Positions 52,950 through 64,000 of a DNA stretch of 64,000 nucleotides are shown here, piece by piece. Source of the stretch: Epinephelus fuscoguttatus (Eukaryota; Chordata; Actinopteri; Perciformes; Serranidae); the NCBI RefSeq assembly GCF_011397635.1, contig NC_064756.1:3118922-3182921 (forward strand), read 5' to 3'. How positions within the stretch are numbered: position 1 is the stretch's first letter; every line of letters starts with the position of its first letter. Both the position numbers and the translations under genes were made by a program. Under the pieces are notes generated by a model that worked only from the letters and a program-made list of their open reading frames with translations, did no database searches and had not been told where the DNA came from.

Positions 52950-54360
52950 TAAAAACTGAAGTGATGGTCAAAGTTGTCACAGTGAAACTTAAGGTGCGCT
53001 GATGGATTCACGTCATCAACTCATGCACTGAGTAACATTACAAGTTAACGTTCCACCTTAAAGCCTCAGTGTGTAAAAATGGTGAGTAACAGTGACATCA
53101 GCGGTCAAATTCTAGATTGCAGCGCTCACTCGCTCACCCCTCCCGTTGGGTAAGTGACGGTGGCCTCGTAGGACAAAAAGCCTTGCGCAGACAGCAGAGT
53201 TTTTCAAGTTTTTCAGGAGTATCTAGCAACGAGGTGAATATTTATTTAGGAATCTAAACCATGTTACGATATGTTATAGCTTACCAATGAGATACAGGTT
53301 ATCTGTGAGATATATGTTAGGAGTGTTTTATTTCTAACTGTTTTGGTAACACGAGCAAACATTAGCACAGTAATGCTAAAATAACACATTTTATGTGATA
53401 GTCACGGCACAGTGTGGCAAATACAGGTTGGTACGATTATAATATATGCGTCTCCAGAGTGTTCTTCCACAGGACACAGGGAGATGATGAAGAGGGAGAG
53501 GAAGGGTGAGGGGGTAGAGGCGGTGCAGGAACGGCCAGGCAAAGAGGTGTGTCTCGGCTACCCAGAGGGAAGAGGAGGAGGAGAGGGCGGCAGCCTTCGC
53601 AGCAGTGTGAGAGGAATCAACAGATTAGGCTGTAGGCTAGGCTAACCATTTAGCTGTAGCTATGGATAACGTTAGCCAAGGCTAGGATAGCGTTAGCACG
53701 TAAACGTAGCCGTCACTTGAACTTAGACGAGAGGGGAAAGTAGTTGCAAACATGAAAATGATTTTAAAATATCAGATTGAATTACCTGTCTAGCAGAAAG
53801 CAGGCGACCTCCGCATCCCTTGTGAAACCCTTCTCCTTCACGACTTCTTTCCACCTGGAATAAGCGACACCGATATTCACTCACGTTTTGTCCCGTCCTT
53901 GCTTATTTGATCTTTTTCTTTTATTTGGTGGCGTGGTTTCCCTCTTACGGGGCAAAACGTGTGTGTGCTCCTCCATTTAAAGTGCGATAGAATCATAAAA
54001 GTACAAAGGAGGTTCACACAGAAGCGCCCCAGATTGATCTTCACCTTCTCTGTCTCCAGTGACGGAAAGTCCTAGGTAAACGTGAAAGGCGAAGCACGTA
54101 TATCCCTTTCAGCCACTGTATTCAAATATGGCGATGCAAGAGGGCAGCCTCCAGCAGACTGTGTATGCCTGCTTGTGTATATATAGAGAAATCATTCTAA
54201 GCCTATGAGAAAGCTTCCATTTGTGTGTGAATTACCCCAACCTGAGGGGGGACCAAACATGGGGACGCTAAGGAACGCTTCTGTTGGGACCATCCACAAC
54301 TTTTACTGTGGACAGAGAAAATATGAACTGAACTGAACTGCTTGGTGGAAACAGGGCTTG
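52950..54360. mobile_element. Relative of the 34029 MITE, interrupted by ~1.17 kb
   Basis: Block 52950-53062 matches 34455-34565, and block 54235-54360 matches 34737-34890, same order and strand. Between them the intron copy has 172 bp and this copy about 1170 bp. The extra segment starts ttaaagcctcagtgtgtaaa at a TTAA site. Confidence 0.65.
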
Positions 54361-54699
54361 AGAAGCAAAATGTCCACAAAGACACACAAAACAACAAACC
54401 GATGCAAAACGACCATTTGAAATAACGACAAAACAATGACATGATTCAAATAAAACTGGAATAAAACAAAGGTTTCTTCCTCACGAGCAGAAACTTTGGC
54501 CTGGCGGTGATTTAAGAGGAAAGCTCACAGAGTCATATCACACATATGGATTCAGTTTCTGGAGAATATGAGGAGGGTGAGTTCCTGGACTCTGGTTTTG
54601 GCGGTTTCAGCCAGAACACAAATAGTTCACTGGAAGATACCACTGAGGGTTTTAGTGTGTGTGCCATGACAAACTTAAGAGAGCCTTGGACGAACTTAA

Positions 54700-55963
54700 A
54701 GAGGCAACAGATAGGATTAGTTTTTTTTTTTTAGCTTGGCGCCACCTAGCGTCAGTGGTCATGGGGATCAGAGATAATGAATAAAATGTAGGCTGTAAAG
54801 CCACCAGTATACCTCTATGTATATGTAGAATGAGAAGGTGTGTGGACACTCTACTAAATAAATGAGTAAAGAGACCGAGCAACAATTATCAGATTTATCT
54901 GAAGAAAAAACAAATAGTAATGCAAATAATTATAGCAGAATGCACAGTACCAGTAAATGATACCAATATGTACAGTACCAGTACAAACAGCTCACAGTAA
55001 ATGATACCAATATGTACAGTACCAGTACAAACAGCTCACAGTAAATGATACCAATATGTACAGTACCAGTACAAACAACAGTAGACACAGTGGAATTATA
55101 CCAATATGCACATGTAAACAGTCCCCATTCTAGAATAAACGCTACCGTATGGAAACCATGCGGCCGGTTGGAGCTCAAATTGAATGGGAAACAAAGTCCA
55201 GTGTTCACTTAGCTGGGCGTAACTTAGCTGGGCGATGTCCGTGGATAGCTGCCTCCGTGAGAAGAGAACAGAAGGAAGGGAGGGGGGTATCACTGTCCGA
55301 GGGCTGCCGTAGAATGGCAACCAGGATGTCAGCCGACCAACACTCGCTACCCGCTCCCTGGTTGCGGCGATTTGCGATGCTGGCCAGCTAGGAATGAACT
55401 AGCAGCCAGTACAGTCCAGTCCTCGCTGGTCTAGCTAACATTTAGCCGTGTTACTTACTGATCCATTAGAAAGAAAGCTAGCTGGACATGGGTTTTGAAG
55501 CCTCTTTGGTCACGGAGCTCCCTCCATCTCTTGAACGCCTGACTGAGGTTTACTCTTGTTTTTCCTCTTCTTTTATCACTCTCCTTTTTGCTCTTCTTTG
55601 CCTCCTCACACAGAGGAGCTCCTTTTCTTTTGCTAGGCCGTTTTTCACTTGTCTTCAAACTTTGTCCGTCTGCCATTGTGCTCGTGACTCAACTATCTCA
55701 TGCCCAACTCCTCATAAGGACCAGCTCCAGTCCCTGATTGGCTGACCAACCAGTTTCGCTATACACGACGCGTTTCCTGCTGTAAAGCAGATTTTTTCCT
55801 CGAAATTTCGCCCCCGGTGGCTGAAGCTTATTGCAAAGATTGCAAAGCCACTAAGTAACCTATGTAAACACTGATAGTCTGATTTTACTGTGGCCACTAC
55901 CCTGTGCAACCCACATTATTTTCATCATGATATATTTAGGAAAACATGCTATCTGTTGCCTCT
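54700..55963 (-). mobile_element. TTAA-flanked DNA transposon with remnant ORF
   Basis: Ends AGAGGCAACAGATAG and CTATCTGTTGCCTCT are perfect 15-bp inverted repeats. TTAA is duplicated outside both (54696-54699 and 55964-55967), as in Kolobok or piggyBac elements. A minus-strand open frame lies inside. At 1264 bp it is too short to be autonomous. Confidence 0.85.
55455..55676 (-). CDS. Transposon-encoded N-terminal ORF fragment
   Basis: The 73-residue frame is strongly basic (KRPSKRKGAPLCEEAKKSKK) and continues with RVNLSQAFKRWRELRDQRGF. I remember this RVN-x-xAF-xRW-RxLRD pattern from uncharacterised fish proteins that occur in many copies, hence probably transposon-borne. It lies wholly within the TTAA element and ends without further domains. 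Confidence 0.45.
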   Translation of the reverse strand: MADGQSLKTSEKRPSKRKGAPLCEEAKKSKKESDKRRGKTRVNLSQAFKRWRELRDQRGFKTHVQLAFFLMDQ

Positions 55964-55967
55964 TTAA

Positions 55968-56980
55968 CAACCAACATGGACATCATCATCATGTCTGGAT
56001 GTGCTTTTATTTGCCATAATAACATTTGTTACTGAAGGCAGACTCAGGGCTGTTCGGTGGAGTCCCAACAGATGAATGGAGGCGTTATCAGTTGGATCAG
56101 TGTTAAGCAACAAGATTTATGATCTGTAGTGGTTTGGTAAAGTTTCAACTTGTCAGATCCTGTTAGGCTGATAAAGACATAGTTTTAGTGAAACCCCTGG
56201 AGAGGAGAGTGTGTGGGATAAAGAGCTTTTTTCTGGAGATGTTGCATGCTTACATCTGCTCCTAAAGCTCACAGGCTCTTTGCTCTGTCTCATGTGTCGT
56301 TTGTATGTCAGCATGTGATCAGACAGGAAAGCAGCTCCACATTTAAGGTTAAATTAGGCTGATCAGTAAATTTAAAGTCTTAATGTGTAAATCTAAAGAT
56401 ACACTGAGCAGCTTCAGGAAACGTGTCCTGTCACCATTCACTGACTGCGTCCATGACTGGAAGTATCCAGTTAACTGTTTTTATTAGCTGCGCTAACTAC
56501 TATTGGATGGATTGTGATACATTCATTGCCCCCTTTTCAAATAGCAGTATCAGGTCAACATTTTAATGTGTCCAGTACTTTGGTTTATGACGAAATACCT
56601 GCAGAACTAATGACATTCCCATCAGCCTCATCTGGACTCTGTATTACTGCTGATTAGCTTATTAAGTTTGCACCAAAAAACCTAAGAACAGCATCAATCT
56701 GGCTGCTCTGCTCCTGGCTTGAATGTCAAATTGTTTCAGAGGGAGCAACCACTAATACACAAGCGTTAATCCATCATACATGACGGGGATAACATTTTAA
56801 TGTTTGCACTGATTGTTCTGCTGTTTTCATTCACAGCAGACTCGTGGCCTCTGAAGTCGTTTCAAACGCCAACGCTTCTGGCTGCTCTGCTCGTTCACTG
56901 TGCTTCAGTTATTTATGATTCTCCAACCTTAAGTCTTAAATGCAACCATCTGATGGTCAGAGTGTGGTGTTCAGTGACCA
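55968..56980. other. Intergenic sequence, nothing recognised
   Basis: There is no tandem structure, terminal repeat or convincing open frame in this kilobase. Confidence 0.4.
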
Positions 56981-56984
56981 CAAA

Positions 56985-57230
56985 CAGATGCAAAACGACC
57001 ACAGAGACACAGACAGACCACACATAAATCAAAACATCTATAAAAAGGTGCACCATGACCACAGAGATATACAGTATATATTGACCATGGAGAGAAACAA
57101 AATGACTACAGAGACACACAAAACAACCACAGAGATGCAAAAACAACCAGAAAGAGACACAAAACAACAACAAGGAATGCAAAACAAACAACACAGACTC
57201 TTAAAACAACCACAGAGATGCAAAGCCATT
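56985..57230. repeat. Minisatellite, second block of the 'acaaccacagagatgcaaa' type
   Basis: Same ~21-bp unit family as at 51270-52025. Confidence 0.8.
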
Positions 57231-57279
57231 GGCTGCAGTCTTTGCAGCTGACCATCAGCCTTGATGCGTCTCAGCATTT

Positions 57280-58110
57280 AGAGAGCTCATGGTACTCTGT
57301 TATCCCACCAGAACACTGTACCTTGAAAATGCATGGTGACTTGTTTTTCCAAGATTTCCAAAAGTAGAGCAGGAGCCAGAGCCTTCAGCTTTCAAGCTCC
57401 TCTTCTATGGAACCATCTTTTTGTTTCAGTCCAGGAGGCAAACACTGTCTCTCCACATTTTGATAAAGCTTATAGTCAGGGCTGGCTCAGGCTTGTCTTG
57501 GACCAGCCCCTAGTTAGGCCGATACAGGCCTCATGTGCGGGGGGACTTCTTGTCAAACACTGAGCTCCTTCTCTCTCTATTTGCACACATTCACATCTCA
57601 TTATTGTATGTTTCTAACGTGGCTTCTTCCCTGGAGCTTTTTTGCTTTCTGGCCTTGCAGGTTCCTGTGGATCATGGTGGCACCTGCTACTGAGGTCCTA
57701 CTGGATGCCCACTGCTATTGTTGTTATTAGTCATACTTCCATTATTATTACTGCTGTTATTATGGATACTATGAAGAGTATTTTGTTATATTCACTGCTA
57801 TAACTATTATGAGTCATATCTCTATTATTATTACAGTTGTTAAAGTTAATATTGTTGTTGCTGTGCATGTATGTCACTCCCTCTGTCTCAACCTGGCCTG
57901 GCAGACGTCCGCCCACTATAGAGTTGTGTTTCTGCTCCAGGTGTCTGCCTGTCAACACAGTGGAGTGCTCTCTCTTGGTGTGAATCAGTTTGAATTGTTG
58001 TCTCTATTAATTAATACGTGAGTATGGTCTGGACCTGCTCTACATGAAAAATGTCCTAAGATAACTTTTGTTATGACTTGCTGTTTTGTTAATAAAAACT
58101 AACTTGACAA
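57280..58110 (+). mobile_element. LINE 3' end with decayed ORF tail
   Basis: Bases 57333-57470 read ...RAGARAFSFQAPLLWNHLFV then SVQEANTV and DKAYS in broken frames, a C-terminal motif I associate with fish LINE ORFs. A long 3' untranslated region rich in 'attattat' follows and ends near 'aataaaaactaacttgac'. Dead copy. Confidence 0.5.
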
Positions 58111-58125
58111 TAAATATTTAATATC

Positions 58126-58365
58126 ATGAAAATTACAGTCGATTATTTTTCTATCAATGATTTGATTATAGCTGCTGTAAAACTAAAAATCCGGCGGACT
58201 GGAAGATCTGACCTGGTCATCTGTAACACACTGGATCTCGTGTTTGTCTCCCAGATGAGGAGCCAGGACCTGATGAACCTCTGCAACCTACACAAACACA
58301 GGAAGTACATTTTCATGGAATGAAACATCAAACCGAAACATTGTGTAACATAAATATGTAATAAA
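58126..58365 (+). other. Possible terminal exon with poly(A) signal (weak)
   Basis: A pyrimidine-rich acceptor (gtgtttgtctcccag, ending 58254) is followed by ATGAGGAGCCAGGACCTGAT... to a TGA at 58321, then AATAAA at 58360. The 22-residue reading MRSQDLMNLCNLHKHRKYIF... is not recognised. It may be chance. Confidence 0.2.
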
Positions 58366-58383
58366 GTTAGATTATGCTACATA

Positions 58384-61106
58384 CAGATTTTTTTCCTTTT
58401 TATAAAATACTCTATGACTTTTTTTTCGCATTCTGTACTTTGCTATTTTCACTTTTTTCAAAATACTATACTATGACTTTTTTTTTCATTTTTTTCGACA
58501 TGCTATACTATGACTTTTTTCAATTTTATCGACATACTATGACTTTGACTTTTTTTTCCACATTTTTCAACATGCTATACTGACTTTTTTTTCTTTTTTT
58601 TCGACATACTATGCTATGACTCTTTTTCACTTTTTTCGACATGCTATACTATGACTTTTTTTCACTTTTATCGATATACTATACTATGACTTTTTTCATT
58701 TTTTTCGACATGCTATGCCATGACTTTTTTTCACTTTTATCGACATACTATACTATGACTTTTTTTTCATTTTTTTCGACATGCTATACTATGACTTTTT
58801 TCAATTTTATCGACATACTATACTATGACTTTTTTTCACATTTTTCAACATGCTATACTGACTTTTTTTTCATTTTTTTTCGACATACTATGCTATGACT
58901 TTTTTTCACTTTTTTCGACATGCTATACTGTGACTTTTTTCACTTTTATCGACATACTATACTATGACTTTTTTCACTTTTTTCGACATGCTATACTATG
59001 ACTTTTTTTCGCTTTTTTTGACATTATACTATGACTTTTTTTCACTTTTTTCGACATATTATACTATGACTTTTTTCACTTTTTTCGACATGCTATACTA
59101 TGACTTTTTTCATTTTTTTCGACATGCTATACTATGACTTTTTTTCACTTTTATCGACATACTATACTATGACTTTTCATTTTTTTCGACATGCTATGCT
59201 ATGACTTTTTTTCACTTTTATCGACATACTATACTATGACTTTTTTTCACTTTTTTCGACATGCTATACTGTGACTTTTCTTTCACTTTTTTCGACATGC
59301 TATACTATGACTTTTTTTCACTTTTTTCGACATGCTATGCTATGACTTTTTTGCTTTTTTTGACATGTTATACTATGACTTTTTTTCGACATATTATACT
59401 ATGACTTTTTTTTTTCACTTTTTTCGACATGCTATACTGTGACTTTTTTTCTCTTTTTTCGACATATTATACTATGACTTTTTTCACTTTGTTCGACATG
59501 CTATACTATGACTTTTTTTCTCTTTTTTCGACATATTATACTATGACTTTTTTCACTTTGTTCGACATGCTATACTATGACTTTTTTTCACTTTTATCGA
59601 CATGCTATACCATGACTTTTTTCGCTTTTTTTTGACATATTATACTATGACTTTTTTTCACTTTTTTCGACATGCTATACTATGACTTTTTTTCGCTTTT
59701 TTTTGGACATATTATACTATGACTTTTTTTCACTTTTTTCGACATGCTATACTATGACTTTTTTCACTTTTTTCGACATGCTATACTATGACTTTTTTTC
59801 ACTTTTTTCGACATGCTATACTATGACTTTTTTTCACTTTTTTCGACATATTATACTATGACTTTTTTTTCACTTTTTTCGACATGCTATACTGTGACTT
59901 TTTTCACTTTTTTCGACATGCTGTACTATGACTTTTTTCGACATACTATACTATGACTTTTTTCACTTTTTTCGACATGCTATACTATGACTTTTTTTCA
60001 CTTTTATCGACATGCTATACTATGACTTTCTTTCACTTTTTTCAACATGCTATACTATGACTTTTTTTCACTTTTTTCGACATGCTATACTATGACTTTT
60101 TTCAATTTTATCGACATACTATACTATGACTTTTTTTCACATTTTTCAACATGCTATACTGACTTTTTTTTCATTTTTTTTCGACATACTATGCTATGAC
60201 TTTTTTTCACTTTTTTCGACATATTATACTATGACTTTTTTTCACTTTTTTCGACATGCTGTACTATGACTTTTTTCGACATACTATACTATGACTTTTT
60301 TTTCACTTTTTTCGACATATTATACTATGACTTTTCTTTCACTTTTTTCGACATGCTATACTATGACTTTTTTTTCACTTTTTTCGACATGCTATACTAT
60401 GACTTTTCTTTCACTTTTTTCAACATGCTATACTATGACTTTTTTTTCACTTTTTTCGACATGCTATACTATGACTTTTTTTGCTTTTTTTGACATATTA
60501 TACTATGACTTTTTTCACTTTTTTCGACATGCTATACTATGACTTTTTTTGCTTTTTTTGACATATTATACTATGACTTTTTTTTGCTTTTTTCGACATG
60601 CTATACTACGACTTTTTTTCGACATATTATACTATGACTTTTTTCACTTTTTTCGACATAGTATGACTTTTTTTCACTTTTTTCGACATGCTATACTATG
60701 ACTTTTTTTTCACTTTTTTCGACATATTATACTATGACTTTTTTTTCACTTTTTTCGACATGCTATACTGTGACTTTTTTTCACTTTTTTCGACATGCTG
60801 TACTATGACTTTTTTCAACATACTATGACTTTTTTTCACTTTTTTCGACATATTATACTATGACTTTTTTCACTTTTTTCGACATGCTATACTATGACTT
60901 TTTTTCACTTTTATCGACATGCTATACTATGACTTTCTTTCACTTTTTTCGACATGCTATACTGTGACTTTTTTCACTTTTATCGACATACTATACTATG
61001 ACTTTTTTTCACTTTTTTCGACATGCTATACTATGACTTTTTTTTTCACTTTTTTCAACATACTGTACTATGACTTTTTTCACTTTTTTCGACATACTAT
61101 ACTATG
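58384..61106. repeat. Satellite array, left half (35-bp unit)
   Basis: About 75 copies of a ~35-bp unit, 'gactttttttcacttttttc' followed by 'gacatgctatactat', fill 2.7 kb. Variants include 'tttatcgacatactat' and 'ttttttgacatatta'. A longer-period pattern is present: 'caattttatcgacatactat' with its neighbours recurs at 58521, 58802 and 60103. Reading frames here are artefacts of the unit. Confidence 0.95.
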
Positions 61107-61130
61107 AGTGTGCCATAGTATATAGTATAG
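61093..61130. repeat. Array inversion point (hairpin)
   Basis: The arm catactatactatg (61093-61106) and catagtatatagtatag (61114-61130) are inverted around a 7-nt loop, agtgtgc. Units to the left and right have opposite orientation. Confidence 0.85.
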
Positions 61131-64000
61131 TATTATGTGGCATGTTGTCCAAAATCATGAGAAAACGTCATAGTATAGTATGTCGTCCAAAATCATGAAA
61201 GAAAGTCATAGTATAGCATGTCGTCCAAATTTACGAAAAAAAAGTTATAGTATGGCATGTTGTCCAAAATCACGAAAAAAAGTTATAGTATAGCATGTCG
61301 TCCAAAATCACGAAAAAAAGTTACAGTATAGCATGTCGTCCAAAATCATGAAAGAAAGTCATAGTATAGCATTTGGTCCAAAATCACGAAAAAAAGTTAT
61401 AGTATAGCATGTGGTCCAAAATCATGAAATGAAGTCATAGTATAGCACGTCGTCCAAAATCACGAAAAAAAAGTTATAGTATAGCATGTAGTCCAAAATC
61501 ACGAAAAAAAATTATAGTATAGCATGTCGTCCAAATCATGAAAAAAAGTCATAGTATAGCATGTCGTCCAAAATCATGAAAAAAAAGTCATAGTATAGCA
61601 TGTCGTCCAAAATCATGAAAAAAAAAGTCATAGTATAGCATGTCGTCCAAAATCATGAAAAAAAAAGTCATAGTATAGCATGTCGTCCAAATCATGAAAA
61701 AAAGTCATAGTATAGCATGTCGTCCAAAATCATGAAAAAAAAGTCATAGTATAGCATGTCGTCCAAATCATGAAAAAAAAAAGTCATAGTATAGCATGTC
61801 GTCCAAAATCATGAAAGAAAGTCATAGTATAGCATGTCGTCCAAAATCACGAAAAAAAGTTATAGTATAGCATGTCATCCAAAATCACGAAAGAAAGTTA
61901 TAGTATAGTATGTCATCCAAAATCACGAAAAAAAAGTTATTTTATGGCATGTCGTCCAAAATCACAAATAAAAGTTATAGTATAGCATGTCGTCCAAAAT
62001 CACGAAAAAAAAGTCATAGTATAACATGTCGTCCAAATCACGAAAAAAAGTTATAGTATAGCGTGTCATCCAAAATCACGAAAGAAAGTCATAGTATAGC
62101 GTGTCGTCCAAAATCACGAAAGAAAGTCATAGTATAGCGTGTCGTCCAAAATCACGAAAAAAAGTTATAGTATAGCATGTCGTCCAAATCACGAAAAAAA
62201 GTTATAGTATAGCATGCCATCCAAAATCACGAAAAAAAGTCATAGTATAGCATGTCGTCCAAATCACGAAAAAAAGTTATAGTATAGCATGCCATCCAAA
62301 ATCACGAAAAAAAGTTATAGTATAGCATGTCGTCCAAATCACGAAAAAAAGTCATAGTATGGCATGTCGTCCAAATCACGAAAAAAAGTCATAGTATAGC
62401 ATGTCGTCCAAATCACGAAAAAAGTTATAGTATAGCATGCCATCCAAAATCACGAAAAAAAGTTATAGTATAGCATGTCGTCCAAATCACGAAAAAAAGT
62501 TATAGTATAGCATGCCATCCAAAATCACGAAAAAAAGTCATAGTATAGCATGTCGTCCAAATCACGAAAAAAAGTCATAGTATAGTATGTCGTCCAAAAT
62601 CATGAATGAAAGTCATAATAAAGTATGTTGAAAAAAGTCATAGTATAACATGTTGAAAAAAGTGGGAAAAAAAGTCATAGTATGGCATGTCGTCCAAAAT
62701 CACGAAAGAAAGTTATAGTATAGCATGTCGTCCAAAATCATGAAAAAAAAGTCATAGTATAGCATGTCGTCCAAATCATGAAAAAAAAAGTCATAGTATA
62801 GCATGTCGTCCAAAATCACGAAAAAAAGTCATAGTATAACATGTCGTCCAAATCACGAAAAAAAGTTATAGTATAGCGTGTCATCCAAAATCACGAAAGA
62901 AAGTCATAGTATAGTGTGTCGTCCAAAATCACGAAAAAAAGTTATAGTATAGCATGTCGTCCAAATCACGAAAAAAAGTTATAGTATAGCATGCCCTCCA
63001 AAATCACGAAAAAAAGTCATAGTATAGCATGTCGTCCAAATCACGAAAAAAAGTTATAGTATAGCATGCCATCCAAAATCACGAAAAAAAGTTATAGTAT
63101 AGCATGTCGTCCAAATCACGAAAAAAGTTATAGTATAGCATGTCGTCCAAATCACGAAAAAAAAGTCATAGTATAGCATGTCGCCCAAATCCATAAAAAA
63201 GTCATAGTATAGCATGTCGTCCAAATCACGAAAAAAAGTTATAGTATAGCATGCCATCCAAAATCACGAAAAAAAGTCATAGTATAGCATGTCGTCCAAA
63301 TCACGAAAAAAAGTTATAGTATAGCATGTCGTCCAAATCACGAAAAAAAGTCATAGTATAGCATGTCGTCCAAATCACGAAAAAAAGTTATAGTATAGCA
63401 TGTCGTCCAAATCACGAAAAAAAGTCATAGTATAGCATGTCGTCCAAATCACGAAAAAAGTTATAGTATAGCATGTCGTCCAAATCACGAAAAAAAGTCA
63501 TAGTATAGCATGTCGTCCAAATCACGAAAAAAAGTCATAGTATAGCATGTCGTCCAAATCACGAAAAAAAGTCATAGTATAGTATGTCGTCCAAATCACG
63601 AAAAAAAGTCATAGTATAGCATGTCGTCCAAATCACGAAAAAAAGTTATAGTATAGCATGCCATCCAAAATCACGAAAAAAAGTTATAGTATAGCATGTC
63701 GTCCAAATCACGAAAAAAAGTTATAGTATAGCATGCCATCCAAAATTACGAAAAAAAGTCATAGTATAGCATGTCGTCCAAATCACGAAAAAAAGTCATA
63801 GTATAGTATGTCATCCAAAATCATGAATGAAAGTCATAATAAAGTATGTTGAAAAAAGTCATAGTATAACATGTTGAAAAAAGTGGGAAAAAAAGTCATA
63901 GTATGGCATGTCGTCCAAAATCACGAAAGAAAGTTATAGTATAGCATCTTGTCCAACATCACGAAAAAAAGTCATAGTATAGCGTGTCTAAACAAAATGA
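61114..64000. repeat. Satellite array, right half in opposite orientation (36-38-bp unit)
   Basis: About 78 copies of 'catagtatagcatgtcgtcc' followed by 'aaaatcacgaaaaaaagt' extend to the window end. The reverse complement of the first part equals the core of the left-half unit; only the middle 9-12 bases differ. A higher-order copy of about 1221 bp is seen: the marker block at 62601 ('catgaatgaaagtcataata') recurs at 63822. Confidence 0.95.

Noticed and set aside
54546-54734. 62-codon frame MDSVSGEYEEGEFLDSGFGG...
   Set aside because: It crosses the left boundary of the TTAA element into a poly-T run and has no recognised homology.
58374-63257. Many 'MLYYDFFSLFSTCYTM'-type frames
   Set aside because: Translations of the satellite unit; they vary with every indel and show no coding constraint.
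61114-64000. CRISPR-like regular repeat
   Set aside because: The units are contiguous with no unique spacers, and the genome is eukaryotic.

Overview
The window is vertebrate nuclear DNA, almost certainly from a teleost fish and probably a percomorph. The reasons are GT-AG introns, many CA/GT microsatellites, a Tc1 element, several hAT-like, TTAA-target and Harbinger-like MITEs, a tRNA-derived SINE and LINE tails of types I associate with fish. The species cannot be named from the sequence.

The dominant gene is supt5h (SPT5, large subunit of the DSIF elongation factor) on the + strand. I could join 29 coding exons from the ATG at 7717 to the TGA at 48914-48916. Their lengths sum to 3249 nt, an uninterrupted frame of 1082 residues. 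The order is acidic N-terminus, NGN, KOW domains, CTR1 ([10 protein letters not shown]-type repeats), CTR2 (SPSP/TPSP-type repeats), then the last KOW domains. One coding exon is only 12 nt long. A non-coding first exon probably ends at 7480, and the poly(A) signal is at 49303. Upstream and divergent lies triap1 (minus strand, 5063-5287), a 74-residue twin-CX9C mitochondrial protein with a CCAAT/CRE-like promoter. Downstream and convergent, at 50474-50677 on the minus strand, is what looks like the terminal exon of an unidentified gene.

The introns are full of mobile DNA, often nested. Elements with readable target-site duplications include hAT-like MITEs at 1978, 6043, 10287, 18925, 41376 and 43560, TTAA-flanked elements at 9785 and 54700, a Tc1 transposon at 23109, and a Harbinger-like element at 45981. 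The Harbinger-like element interrupts a copy of a dispersed repeat and itself contains a further insertion. A foldback element (27238-28423) carries an ORF resembling the Cys-rich P2X7 'ballast' domain, and a SINE sits in one of its arms.

Layout: 1-5000 repeats and unassigned DNA; 5063-5470 triap1 and promoter; 5.5-7.3 kb intergenic with one MITE; 7.3-49.3 kb supt5h; 49.3-50.4 kb AT-rich DNA; 50.4-50.7 kb minus-strand exon; 51-58.3 kb minisatellites, MITEs and a LINE tail; 58.4-64.0 kb a large tandem array whose orientation flips at about 61110 and which runs off the window end.

The observations I rate highest are the inverted satellite array, the foldback element with the ballast-like ORF, the unusual splice architecture of supt5h (12-nt microexon behind a ~375-nt pyrimidine tract, several acceptors built on simple repeats, and an acceptor/donor composite at coding exon 15), and a perfect 56-bp-arm hairpin in intron 23.
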